Source of the DNA: Burkholderiales bacterium | Lineage (GTDB): Bacteria > Pseudomonadota > Gammaproteobacteria > Burkholderiales > Burkholderiaceae_C | NCBI GenBank assembly: GCA_025350145.1 | Contig: JANXYH010000044.1 | Coordinates: forward strand, 29,106-93,105 | Length of the DNA stretch: 64,000 nucleotides | Direction: 5' to 3' | Made by a program: the position numbers and the translations under genes | Notes under the pieces: generated by a model | Seen by the model: only the letters and a program-made list of their open reading frames with translations | Told to the model about the DNA's origin: nothing | The model's database searches: none | Shown here: positions 40,382 through 49,224 of the stretch, piece after piece | Position numbering within the stretch: the first letter of the stretch is position 1 | Layout: each line of letters starts with the position of its first letter

Positions 40382-40957
40382 TCAGCGCTGGATTTTGAAC
40401 ACCGCCACGCTGGCACGCAAGTTGGGCCAGCGGCGCACCATTTGCCCATCCTGCAGGCCGAAACTGTCGAGCACGCTCAGGCCGTTGCGCCGCGCCAGCA
40501 CCTCGAAATCGGCGTGGCTGCCGACCCGGATGTTGGGCGTGTCGTACCACTGGTAGGGCAAAGTCTTGGTCACTGGCATGCGCCCGCGAAACACCGCAAA
40601 ACGGTTCGGCCAATGCGCAAAGTTCGGGAAACTGACAATTCCGATGCGGCCGATCCGGACAGTTTCCAAAAGCATTTTCTCGGTATTGCGCAGGTGCTGC
40701 AGGGTTTGCAACTGGAGCACCACATCGAAACTGCCGTCGTCGAACAAGGCCAGGCCGTCGTCGAGGTTCAACTGGATGACATTGACGCCGCGTTTGGCGC
40801 AGGCCAGCACGTTCGCATCGTCGATTTCCACGCCATAGCCGCTGCACGCCTTGTGGTCGCGCAAATGGGCCAGCATCGCACCGTCGCCGCAACCCAAATC
40901 CAGCACCCGGGCGCCCGCAGGCACCAGCGCGGCGACGGCATCAAACTCGGGGTTCAT
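40382..40957 (-). CDS. metW: Methionine biosynthesis protein MetW
   Basis: [74 protein letters not shown]. Confidence 0.95.
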   Translation of the reverse strand: MNPEFDAVAALVPAGARVLDLGCGDGAMLAHLRDHKACSGYGVEIDDANVLACAKRGVNVIQLNLDDGLALFDDGSFDVVLQLQTLQHLRNTEKMLLETVRIGRIGIVSFPNFAHWPNRFAVFRGRMPVTKTLPYQWYDTPNIRVGSHADFEVLARRNGLSVLDSFGLQDGQMVRRWPNLRASVAVFKIQR

Positions 40958-42039
40958 GCCGCGATCCGCTCGAAGGTGGCGCGCAGCACGCCGTGGTAGC
41001 GGGGGTCGTCGAGCAGGAAGGCGTCGTGGCCATGCGGCGCGGCGATCTCGGCATAGCTGACCGCGATGCGGTTGTCGACCAGGGCCTTGACGATCTCGCG
41101 CGAGCGCGCCGGCGCAAAGCGCCAGTCGGTGGTGAAACTGACCAGGGTGAAACGGTTGTCGCGGGCCGGTGCGAATGCCGCCGCAAGATCGCCGCCATGG
41201 TCACGCGCCGGGTCAAAATAATCCAGCGCGCGGGTGATCAGCAAATAGGTATTGGCGTCGAAATAATCGCTGAATTTTTCACCCTGGTAGCGCAAATAGC
41301 TCTCGATCTGAAATTCAACGTCCAGCGTCGAATAGCCAAGCTCCGGGCTGCGCAGCTCGCGCCCGAATTTGGCCTCCATCGAGTCATCCGACAAATAGGT
41401 GATGTGGCCGATCATGCGCGCCACCTGCAGGCCGCGCCTGGGGATCACGCCATGGCGGTAGAAATGGCCGCCGTGGAAATCCGGGTCGGTGATGATGGCG
41501 CGGCGCGCGACCTCGTTGAAGGCGATGTTCTGGGTAGACAGGTTCGGCGCGGTCGCCACCGCGACGCACTCGGCCACGCGCTGCGGGTGGCGCAGCGTCC
41601 AGGCCAGCGCCTGCATCCCGCCCAGGCTGCCACCGAGCACGGCGGCCAGGCGATTAATCCCAAGCGCGTCGAGCAGGCGCGCCTGGGCGTCGACCCAGTC
41701 CTCCACCGTCACCACCGGAAAATCCGCGCCCCAGGGCTGGCCGCTGGCCGGGTTGGTGTGGGTCGGCCCGGTCGAGCCGAAACACGAGCCCAGGTTGTTG
41801 ACGCCGATGACGAAGAAGCGCCGCGTGTCCAGCGGTTTGCCCGGGCCGACCAGGTTGTCCCACCAACCCAGGCTTTGGTCCGGGTCCAGGCCGGCGACAT
41901 GGTGGCTGGCATTGAGCGCATGGCAGACCAGCACCGCATTGCTCCTGGCCGGGTTCAACTCGCCATAGGTCTCATAGACCAAACTGTAGTCGGCCAGGCT
42001 GGCGCCGCTGCGCAAGGGCAGCGGCCGGCTGAATGACAT
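40954..42039 (-). CDS. metX: Homoserine O-acetyl/succinyltransferase
   Basis: [26 protein letters not shown]; overlaps metW. Confidence 0.95.
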   Translation of the reverse strand: MSFSRPLPLRSGASLADYSLVYETYGELNPARSNAVLVCHALNASHHVAGLDPDQSLGWWDNLVGPGKPLDTRRFFVIGVNNLGSCFGSTGPTHTNPASGQPWGADFPVVTVEDWVDAQARLLDALGINRLAAVLGGSLGGMQALAWTLRHPQRVAECVAVATAPNLSTQNIAFNEVARRAIITDPDFHGGHFYRHGVIPRRGLQVARMIGHITYLSDDSMEAKFGRELRSPELGYSTLDVEFQIESYLRYQGEKFSDYFDANTYLLITRALDYFDPARDHGGDLAAAFAPARDNRFTLVSFTTDWRFAPARSREIVKALVDNRIAVSYAEIAAPHGHDAFLLDDPRYHGVLRATFERIAA

Positions 42040-42082
42040 TGATTGGGGCAGCACCTGCCCGACCGATCCCACCACTGCTTTG

Positions 42083-42233
42083 GCCCAAAAAATGCAAAAA
42101 CCCGGAGCCGCTGCACTGGGCACGGACACCGGGTCAAAGGCGCCGCGTTCAGCGGCAAATATTGAAGCGCCCGCAATCTGGAACAAATCGGCGCCGAAGG
42201 CGGCAGTATAGCGGCCGAGGGCCGCCGCTTGAA
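42083..42233 (-). promoter_or_regulatory. Candidate metX promoter and structured 5' leader (two hairpins, second followed by a broken U-rich tract)
   Basis: Minus-strand TATACT (42210-42205); GCCGC/GCGGC hairpin 42156-42142; ACCCGG/CCGGGT hairpin 42134-42100 followed by TTTTTGCATTTTTT. Confidence 0.45.
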
Positions 42234-42255
42234 CGGCGCCAGCGCCCTGACACGT

Positions 42256-42376
42256 CTGTCGATAAAATTTACAGTTGCAGCCCGAGCGACCCGGGCCGCG
42301 AACAGCAGCATTTCGCTATGTCGTTGATCCGATTCAAGTTTTGTGCCGACATAGCCAAAGTGGCGCAGAATTTGCT
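42256..42376 (+). promoter_or_regulatory. Sigma-54 promoter (TGGCGCAGAATTTGCT) with upstream dyads, ahead of PEP-CTERM gene
   Basis: GG-N10-GC spacing at 42361-42376; CTGTCGATAAAATTTACAG at 42256-42274; GCTATGTCG/CGACATAGC at 42315-42323/42347-42355. Confidence 0.65.
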
Positions 42377-42507
42377 TGTGGCAACTTTGTCACGCATCAT
42401 CTTGGTCAAGCTCGCTGCAGCGGGTGCGCTCGCAGCGTCCGGGGCTTCACACCAGTTGCTGAAGTTGATGGGTATCTCACATCTTTCATCTAACTAGGAA
42501 TCCAGCC

Positions 42508-43077
42508 ATGAAACTCAAATTGATCGCCGCTGCAACGCTTGCCACCTTGGCGCTTTCACAAGGCGCGCAGGCGTCGGTGGTCGAGTTTGCCGACATCGCC
42601 GGCCTGCACACCTTCCAGGACACCAACACCGGCCGCGTCTGGCTTGATCTGAACAACTTCTTCGGCCAGACCACGACCGACATGCTCGCCACGGCCAATG
42701 CCGCCGGCTTCAGCTTTGCGACCACGGCTGAGGTCACTGATCTGCTGGGTTCGCTGCCGCTGACGGGCGGCGAGTGGGCCGGCTACCGGGCGATCATGGG
42801 CGGCGCACCCAGCCGCGGACTCATCTGGGGCTCGTACGACGATGGCGGCAGCAGCGCCATCGCGGGCTATGCTTTCGCCTTCGACGACTACACTTCCTGG
42901 CCGGTCATTGACGGCATTGTTGGTGTCGGCGACGTCCTCAATTCGGGCACTGCGTTTGCCGACATGAACATCTGGGCCCATCTGAGCGGCGGCCATGCGC
43001 CCGAGCCCTTGTCGCTGGCCCTGGTCGGCCTGGGCTTGGCCGGCATTGGCGCCCTGCGCCGTCGGCCGCGCGTCTGA
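42508..43077 (+). CDS. PEP-CTERM sorting domain-containing exported protein
   Basis: Signal peptide MKLKLIAAATLATLALSQGAQA; C-terminus APEPLSLALVGLGLAGIGALRRRPRV. Confidence 0.9.
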   Translation: MKLKLIAAATLATLALSQGAQASVVEFADIAGLHTFQDTNTGRVWLDLNNFFGQTTTDMLATANAAGFSFATTAEVTDLLGSLPLTGGEWAGYRAIMGGAPSRGLIWGSYDDGGSSAIAGYAFAFDDYTSWPVIDGIVGVGDVLNSGTAFADMNIWAHLSGGHAPEPLSLALVGLGLAGIGALRRRPRV

Positions 43078-43155
43078 GCGCCTGTGAGCCCGGGCACGGG
43101 AACGGGCCTTGGGCCTGACACGGTGCCTGGCCCGGCATAGGCGCCCGCCCGCACA

Positions 43156-43177
43156 GCCCGCCTCAGGGTTGGCGGGC
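43156..43177. terminator. Hairpin between convergent PEP-CTERM and aldehyde dehydrogenase genes
   Basis: GCCCGCC-N8-GGCGGGC; no T-tract. Confidence 0.4.
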
Positions 43178-43186
43178 GGCGGCGCT

Positions 43187-44617
43187 TCAGTTGAGCTGGG
43201 TCACGAACTTGGTGTTGAGATAACCGTCGAAGGTTTCCAGCCCGCCCTCGCTGCCTATGCCGCTGTCCTTGATGCCGCCGAACGGGGTTTCTGACAGCGC
43301 CAGGCCGATGTGGTTGATCGACACCATGCCGGCCTCCAGCCCGCTGCTGATCGCCTGGGCATTGCGGCTTGAGCCGGTGAAGGCGTAGGACGCCAGGCCG
43401 AAGGGCAGGCTGTTGGCGCGCCTGAGCGCCTCGTCCAGCGACTTGAAGCGGACGATGCCGGCGACCGGGCCGAACGGCTCTTCGGTCATCAATCGGGAGT
43501 CTTCGCTCAGGTCGGCCAGCACCGTCGGGGCAAAGAAGTTGCCGACACCGGGGATGGGCGCACCACCGGCCAGCAGGGTTGCGCCACGGCTTTGCGCATC
43601 GTCGATGAAACTGGCCACCGCGCCAACGCGCCTGGCCTGGGCCAGCGGGCCCATCTTGGTGTCGGCCGCCAGGCCGTCACCGACCTTGACCGCCCGGGCG
43701 CCGGCGACAAAGCCGGCGACGAAGCGCTCGTAGGCGCCCTCTTGCACGTAGAACCGGGTCGGCGAGATGCAGACCTGGCCGGCGTTGCGGAACTTGAACG
43801 GCACCAGCATCGCCACCGCCGCGTCGATGTCGGCGTCGTCGCAGACGATCACCGGCGCGTGGCCGCCAAGCTCCATGGTGCTGCGCTTCATCAGCAGCGC
43901 GGCCTTGGCGGCGAGTTGCTTGCCGACCGCGACCGAGCCGGTGAAGCTGATCTTGCGCACCACCGGGCTGGCGATCAGGTGCTCAGACACCTCCGCCGGC
44001 ACGCCCCAGACGATGTTCAGCACCCCCGCCGGCAGGCCGGCGTCGTGGAACAACTGGGCCAGCGCCACGACCGCGCTGGGCGCGTCCTCGGGGCCCTTGA
44101 GCACCATCGTGCAGCCGGCGCCTATGGCCGCCGAGATCTTGCGGATCGCCTGGTTGAAGGGGAAGTTCCAGGGCGTGAACGCGGCGCAGACGCCCACCGG
44201 CTCGCGCAGCACCAACTGGCGCACGCCCTCCTGGCGCGCCGGAATCACCCGGCCGTAGATGCGCCGGCATTCCTCGGCATGCCAGTCGGCATGGTCGGCG
44301 CAGGCCATCACCTCGCCGATGCTCTCGGCCAGCGGCTTGCCCTGGTCCTGGGTCATCGCCCGGCCGATGTCGGCGGCGCGCTCGCGGGCCAGGTCGGCGA
44401 CCTTGCGCAGGACCTTGCTGCGGGCCATGGGCGAGGACTTCTTCCAGCTCTGGAAGGCACGTTCGGCGGCGGCCAGGGCGGCGTTCAGGTCGTCGCTGCT
44501 GGCGTGCGGCAGCCGGGCGATGACCTGGCCGGTGGCGGGGTTGAACACATCCTGCTCGCGCCGGCCCTGGCCGCTGAGGAATTGGCCGTCGATGTAGAGG
44601 CTCAAGGTGGGGTACAT
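43187..44617 (-). CDS. NAD(P)-dependent aldehyde dehydrogenase (succinate-semialdehyde dehydrogenase-like)
   Basis: [68 protein letters not shown]. Confidence 0.9.
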   Translation of the reverse strand: MYPTLSLYIDGQFLSGQGRREQDVFNPATGQVIARLPHASSDDLNAALAAAERAFQSWKKSSPMARSKVLRKVADLARERAADIGRAMTQDQGKPLAESIGEVMACADHADWHAEECRRIYGRVIPARQEGVRQLVLREPVGVCAAFTPWNFPFNQAIRKISAAIGAGCTMVLKGPEDAPSAVVALAQLFHDAGLPAGVLNIVWGVPAEVSEHLIASPVVRKISFTGSVAVGKQLAAKAALLMKRSTMELGGHAPVIVCDDADIDAAVAMLVPFKFRNAGQVCISPTRFYVQEGAYERFVAGFVAGARAVKVGDGLAADTKMGPLAQARRVGAVASFIDDAQSRGATLLAGGAPIPGVGNFFAPTVLADLSEDSRLMTEEPFGPVAGIVRFKSLDEALRRANSLPFGLASYAFTGSSRNAQAISSGLEAGMVSINHIGLALSETPFGGIKDSGIGSEGGLETFDGYLNTKFVTQLN

Positions 44618-44650
44618 GGGCGAGCGTCCGGTTGAGGAGTGAAAGGGGGA

Positions 44651-45703
44651 TCAGGGAATCAGGATGTTGCGGCCGATCGAGCGGCCCGCGACCAGGTCCT
44701 GCAAGGCGGCGTTGACCTCGGCCAGCGGCCGACGGGTCAGGGGCACGGGCGGCATCTGGCTGCGCTGCACCAGCGCCACCAGTTCCTGCAATTCGGCCAG
44801 GGTGCCGACGTAGCTGCCCTGGATCGTCAGCGGCCGCATCGGGATCACCGGCAGCGAGATGGTGATGTCGCCACCCATCAGGCCGACCACGACGATGTGG
44901 CCACCGCGGGCGCAGGCGGCGATGGCCAGCGTCACGGTCGGGGTGGCGCCGACCAGGTCGAGCACGGCCAGCGCGCCACCGTCGGTGTGCTGCTGGATCT
45001 GCTGCACCGCGTCCGGCGCCTTGGCGTCGACCACGGCCAGTGCGCCAGCGGCCAGCGCCGCCTCGCGCTTGGCGGCGTCCAGGTCAACCACCACCGCGCC
45101 CAGGCCGCCCAGCGACTTGAGCACCGAGATCGCCATCAGCCCCAGCCCGCCGGCGCCTATCACCACCACCGGCGCCTGCTGGATGCGGGGGCCGAACTTC
45201 TTCAAGGCGCTGTAGGTGGTGACACCGGCGCAGGCCAGCGGTGCGGCCTCGGCCGGGTCCAGGCCGGCGATCTCGACCAGGTAGCGCGGGTGCGGCACGA
45301 TGCAGTAATCGGCAAAGCCACCGGGCCGCATCACGCCAAGAAAGCGCGACTGGGTGCAGAGGTTTTCCTCGCCGCGGCGGCAGGCGCTGCAGCCGCCGCA
45401 GCCGATCCAGGGGTGGACCAGCATCGGCCGGCCGGCTGGCACGTCGCCGGCCGCCTCGCCGCTGGCCACGACCTCGCCGACGATCTCATGGCTCATCGTC
45501 AGCGGCAGTTGAATGCCCCGGTCGGAGAGCTTGAGCTGCTTGCCGCCGCCAAGGTCGTAGTGGCCTTCCCAGAGGTGGATGTCGGAGTGGCAGAGGCCGG
45601 CGGCGCGGACCTTGAGCAGCACTTCGCTGCCCTGCGGCACGGGCGTGTCGCGCAGCACGCGCGCCAGCGGCCGGCCATGGGCTTCAACCTGGTAACTCAG
45701 CAT
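44651..45703 (-). CDS. Zinc-dependent alcohol dehydrogenase
   Basis: AAGLCHSDIHLWEGHYDLGGGK; MSHEIVGEVVASGEAAGDVPAG; CGGCSACRRGEENLC. Confidence 0.9.
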   Translation of the reverse strand: MLSYQVEAHGRPLARVLRDTPVPQGSEVLLKVRAAGLCHSDIHLWEGHYDLGGGKQLKLSDRGIQLPLTMSHEIVGEVVASGEAAGDVPAGRPMLVHPWIGCGGCSACRRGEENLCTQSRFLGVMRPGGFADYCIVPHPRYLVEIAGLDPAEAAPLACAGVTTYSALKKFGPRIQQAPVVVIGAGGLGLMAISVLKSLGGLGAVVVDLDAAKREAALAAGALAVVDAKAPDAVQQIQQHTDGGALAVLDLVGATPTVTLAIAACARGGHIVVVGLMGGDITISLPVIPMRPLTIQGSYVGTLAELQELVALVQRSQMPPVPLTRRPLAEVNAALQDLVAGRSIGRNILIP

Positions 45704-46505
45704 CGGGGGCTCCTGCGGTCATGTGGGGAAGGCAGAATTCTGCGACAGCGGCGATCAAGGCCTCGGGCCGATCGCGCTGTGGCGAGTGGCCGCAGTCGGG
45801 CAACTCCAGCAGCCGGGTCTGCGGCACCCGCGCCGCGATGCCGCGGATTTGCGCCAGCGTGCCGTAGACATCGTCCAGGCCCTGCACCGCCAGCAATGGG
45901 CAGGCAATGGCGGCCAATTCGGCGGTGATCGACCATTCCCGAAAGCGCCGGTCCAGCCAGGCCTGGCTCCAGCCCCAGAAGGCCGAATCCGGGTCGTCGT
46001 GGTAGGCCGCCAGGCGCTGCCGCAGCCCGCCCTGGGTGTAGTCCAGGCCCGCCTGTTCGATGCTGCGCACCGAGCAGTCTTCGACCAGGATGTGCGGCGC
46101 CAGCACCACCGCGCCGGCCACGCCCTGCGCCGGGGCGGCGGCGTGCAGCAGGGCGATCGAGCCGCCGTCGCTGTGGCCGAACAGCCAGACTGGCTGCGTC
46201 AGCCCCAGCGCCGCACGCAATGCCGGCAGCACTTCATGGGCCTGGCGGTGCATGAAGTCGGGCGCCCAGCGCTCGGCCGCCGGGCGCGGGGTCGAGCGGC
46301 CGTAGCCCGGGCGGGAATAGAGCAGCCCGCGGCAGCCGAGCGCGTCGCACAGCCGCAGCGGGAAATCCTTCCACATCGCCACGCTGCCCAGGCCCTCGTG
46401 GAGGAACACCAGGGTTGCCGCCGACGCGCCGCCGGCCCTGAGCCACTGGTGCTCGATCCGCACCCGGCGGTCGCGCCAGGCGAGCTCGACGAATTCGACC
46501 GTCAC
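45684..46505 (-). CDS. Alpha/beta hydrolase associated with box cluster
   Basis: LVFLHEGLGSVAMWKDFPLRLCDALGCRGLLYSRPGYGRS; LFGHSDGGSIALLHA. Confidence 0.88.
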   Translation of the reverse strand: MTVEFVELAWRDRRVRIEHQWLRAGGASAATLVFLHEGLGSVAMWKDFPLRLCDALGCRGLLYSRPGYGRSTPRPAAERWAPDFMHRQAHEVLPALRAALGLTQPVWLFGHSDGGSIALLHAAAPAQGVAGAVVLAPHILVEDCSVRSIEQAGLDYTQGGLRQRLAAYHDDPDSAFWGWSQAWLDRRFREWSITAELAAIACPLLAVQGLDDVYGTLAQIRGIAARVPQTRLLELPDCGHSPQRDRPEALIAAVAEFCLPHMTAGAPDAELPG

Positions 46506-48124
46506 GCTGGCGCGGCGCGGCTGGCCTCAAGCTCGCGCAGCTTGAAGCGCTGGATCTTGCCGGTCGCGGTCTTGGGCAATTCGGCCATGAATTCGATGAA
46601 TCGCGGGTACTTGTAGGGCGCCAGTCGCTCCTTGACGAAGGCCTTGAGCTCGGCCTCGTCGGCCGCAGCACCGGGCTTGAGGACGACAAAGGCCTTGGTC
46701 TTGGTCAGGCCTTCGGCGTCCTCCTTGCCGATCACCGCCGCCTCCAGCACCGCCGGGTGCTGCGCCAGCGTGGCCTCGACTTCGAACGGGCTGACGTAGA
46801 TGCCGCTGACCTTGAGCATGTCGTCGCTGCGGCCGCTGTAGGTGTAGCTGCCGTCGTCGGCGTTGCGCACGTACTTGTCGCCGCTCTTGGTCCAATCGCC
46901 CTGGAAGGTCTCGCAGCTCTTGGCGCGGTTGCCCCAGTACATCAGCGCGGCGCTGGGGCCACGGATGTAGAGGTCGCCGGGCTCGCCATCGGGCACCGCC
47001 GCGCCAGCCTCGCCACGCAACTCGACGCTGTAGCCCGGCACCGCCCAACCGGTTGAGCCGTAGCGCACCTTTGCGGGATGGTTGGAGAGAAAAATGTGCA
47101 GCATCTCGGTCGAACCGATGCCGTCGACGATGTCGACCCCGAAATGCGCCTTGAAGCGCAGCCCCAGCTCGGCCGGCAAGGCCTCGCCCGCGGACGACAC
47201 CAGGCGCAGGGCGACAGCGTCGCGCGCCGGCAGGCCGGGGTTGGCGAGCATGCCGGCAAAGCCGGTCGGGGCGCCAAAGAACACGGTCGGGCGGATCGGC
47301 CCGGTCCAGCGCTGGAACACCGCCTCGGGGGTCGGCCGCCCGGCCATCAGCAGGGTTGTCGCGCCCGCGCTTTGGGCAAAGCTCAGGGCGTTGCCCAGGC
47401 CGTAGGCAAAGTACAGCTTGGCGGCGGAGAAGCAGACGTCGTGCTCGCTCAGGCCGAGCACGCCCTTGCCGTAGAGTTCGGCCGTCCAGTAGAGGTTGGC
47501 GTGGCTGTGGACAGCGCCCTTGGGCCGGCCGGTCGAGCCCGAGGAAAAGAGCCAGAAACCGATGTCGTCGGCGCGGGTTGTAGCGGGCTGGTCGGCGGGC
47601 TGGTCGGCCGGCTGATGGGCTGCCTGATTGGTGGGCTGATGGGCCTGCAACCAGGCCTCGAGCTCGGTGTGCGGCGACGCCAGTGGCGCCGTCGGGCGCG
47701 AGACGATGACGCTGTGTACCTCGTGGCCGGGCTGGGCCAGCGCGGCCTCCAGCACCGGCAGCAGCGCCGCCGACACCAGTACCGCCTGGGCGCGGCTGTT
47801 GGCCAGCATGAAAGCGTAGTCGTCGGCGGTCAGCATGGTGTTGACGGCCACCGGCACAACGCCGGCATAGAGCGCGCCGAGGAAACACACCGGCCAGTCG
47901 TTGCAGTCGTGCATCAACAGCAGCACCCGCTCCTCGCGGCGGATGCCGGCCGCGCGCAGGGCGGCGGCGACTTGCCGCACCCGCCTGGCCAGCTCGCCAT
48001 GGCTGAGCGTGCCGGCGTCGTCGATGAAGGCGGGCTTGGCGGCACGATCGGCATTGAGCGCCAGCAGGTGCTGGGCGAAGTTGAAGCGCTCTGGCGGTGG
48101 CGGGACGGCGGTCGTGGCGTTCAT
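46502..48124 (-). CDS. bclA: Benzoate-CoA ligase family protein
   Basis: FWLFSSGSTGRPKGAVHSHANLYWTAELYGKGVLGLSEHDVCFSAAKLYFAYGLGN; located in box cluster. Confidence 0.92.
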   Translation of the reverse strand: MNATTAVPPPPERFNFAQHLLALNADRAAKPAFIDDAGTLSHGELARRVRQVAAALRAAGIRREERVLLLMHDCNDWPVCFLGALYAGVVPVAVNTMLTADDYAFMLANSRAQAVLVSAALLPVLEAALAQPGHEVHSVIVSRPTAPLASPHTELEAWLQAHQPTNQAAHQPADQPADQPATTRADDIGFWLFSSGSTGRPKGAVHSHANLYWTAELYGKGVLGLSEHDVCFSAAKLYFAYGLGNALSFAQSAGATTLLMAGRPTPEAVFQRWTGPIRPTVFFGAPTGFAGMLANPGLPARDAVALRLVSSAGEALPAELGLRFKAHFGVDIVDGIGSTEMLHIFLSNHPAKVRYGSTGWAVPGYSVELRGEAGAAVPDGEPGDLYIRGPSAALMYWGNRAKSCETFQGDWTKSGDKYVRNADDGSYTYSGRSDDMLKVSGIYVSPFEVEATLAQHPAVLEAAVIGKEDAEGLTKTKAFVVLKPGAAADEAELKAFVKERLAPYKYPRFIEFMAELPKTATGKIQRFKLRELEASRAAPA

Positions 48125-48170
48125 GGTTTTGTCTCCGGGCGGTTCGCGGCGCTTGTGGTCGGGCAAAATA

Positions 48171-48233
48171 TGCAGTATGGTGCCTGAACGAACTTTAGGG
48201 ACTGCGCCCGCGCATGTCAAGCACTATATTGCA
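48171..48233. promoter_or_regulatory. Two candidate BoxR sites in the divergent bclA/boxR region
   Basis: TGCAGTATGGTGC at 48171-48183 (+) and TGCAATATAGTGC at 48233-48221 (-). Confidence 0.55.
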
Positions 48234-49155
48234 GCATACAGCGGCGGACACCGAACCGCCCGGCGACGACAAGCACCCTTTTTTGGTCGGCCTGGGCGAG
48301 CGGGTGCGCGCGATCCGCGCCCGCAATGGCATGACGCGCAAGGCATTGTCACTTGCCGCCGGGGTCTCCGAGCGGCACCTCGCGAACCTTGAGTACGGCG
48401 TCGGCAACGCCTCGGTGCTGGTGCTGCTGCAGGTCTCGGGCGCCCTGAAATGCAGCCTCGCCGAACTGCTGGGCGACCTCACCACGCAGTCGGCCGAGTG
48501 GCTGCTGATCCGCGAGTTGCTGGGCCACAGCGATGAGGCCACGCTGCGCCGGGTGCGCGAGCAGGTGGCCGTGATGCTGGGCAACGGTGGCCCGGCCGGC
48601 CAGGGCGCTGCCGCTGGCCAGACCCGGGTGGCCCTGCTGGGACTGCGCGGGGCCGGCAAGTCAACGCTGGGCGCGATGCTGGCCGAGGACCTGGGCTTTG
48701 CCTTCGTCGAGCTCAGCCGCGAGATCGAGAAGTTCGCCGGCTGCTCGGTCAACGAGATCCAGGCGCTGTACGGCCAGACCGCCTACCGCCGCTACGAGCG
48801 CCGGGCGATCGAAGAATCGATCCAGATCTACCCCGAGGCTGTGATCGCCACGCCCGGCGGGGTGGTCTCGGATCCGGCCTCGTTCAACCTGCTGCTGGCG
48901 CACTGCACCACCGTTTGGCTGCAGGCCGAGCCCGAGGACCATATGCGCCGCGTCGCCGCCCAGGGCGACCTGCGACCGATGGCCGGCAACCGCGAGGCCA
49001 TGCAAGACTTGAAGGGCATCCTCGCCGGCCGCGCCGCGTTCTACTCCAAGGCCGGTTACCGCCTGAACACCAGCGCCGCAGCCTTGGAGCCGACATTCCA
49101 GGCACTGCGCCGCTTGGTGCGCGAGGCCCTGGGATTGATGCAAGAAAATGCTTGA
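48214..49155 (+). CDS. boxR: BoxR: XRE-family regulator fused to shikimate kinase-like domain
   Basis: HTH LGERVRAIRARNGMTRKALSLAAGVSERHLANLEYGVGNASVLVLLQV plus VALLGLRGAGKSTLGAMLAEDLGFAFVELSREIEK. Confidence 0.95.
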   Translation: MSSTILQHTAADTEPPGDDKHPFLVGLGERVRAIRARNGMTRKALSLAAGVSERHLANLEYGVGNASVLVLLQVSGALKCSLAELLGDLTTQSAEWLLIRELLGHSDEATLRRVREQVAVMLGNGGPAGQGAAAGQTRVALLGLRGAGKSTLGAMLAEDLGFAFVELSREIEKFAGCSVNEIQALYGQTAYRRYERRAIEESIQIYPEAVIATPGGVVSDPASFNLLLAHCTTVWLQAEPEDHMRRVAAQGDLRPMAGNREAMQDLKGILAGRAAFYSKAGYRLNTSAAALEPTFQALRRLVREALGLMQENA

Positions 49156-49170
49156 CGAAGCTGGACGAAG

Positions 49171-49204
49171 TGCATTAAAGTGCGTTTTCTGCAAATGCAC
49201 TTTA
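49171..49204 (+). promoter_or_regulatory. Candidate BoxR operator upstream of boxC
   Basis: TGCATTAAAGTGC at 49171-49183; inverted repeat TAAAGTGC/GCACTTTA 49176-49183/49197-49204; TTGACG -35-like at 49152. Confidence 0.55.
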
Positions 49205-49224
49205 GTTCCTTTTTGGAGCCCCAA

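Noticed and set aside
42318-42497. Small ORF MSLIRFKFCADIAKVAQNLL... upstream of the PEP-CTERM gene
   Set aside because: Overlaps the predicted sigma-54 promoter and has no ribosome-binding site or family resemblance; more likely regulatory DNA and leader.
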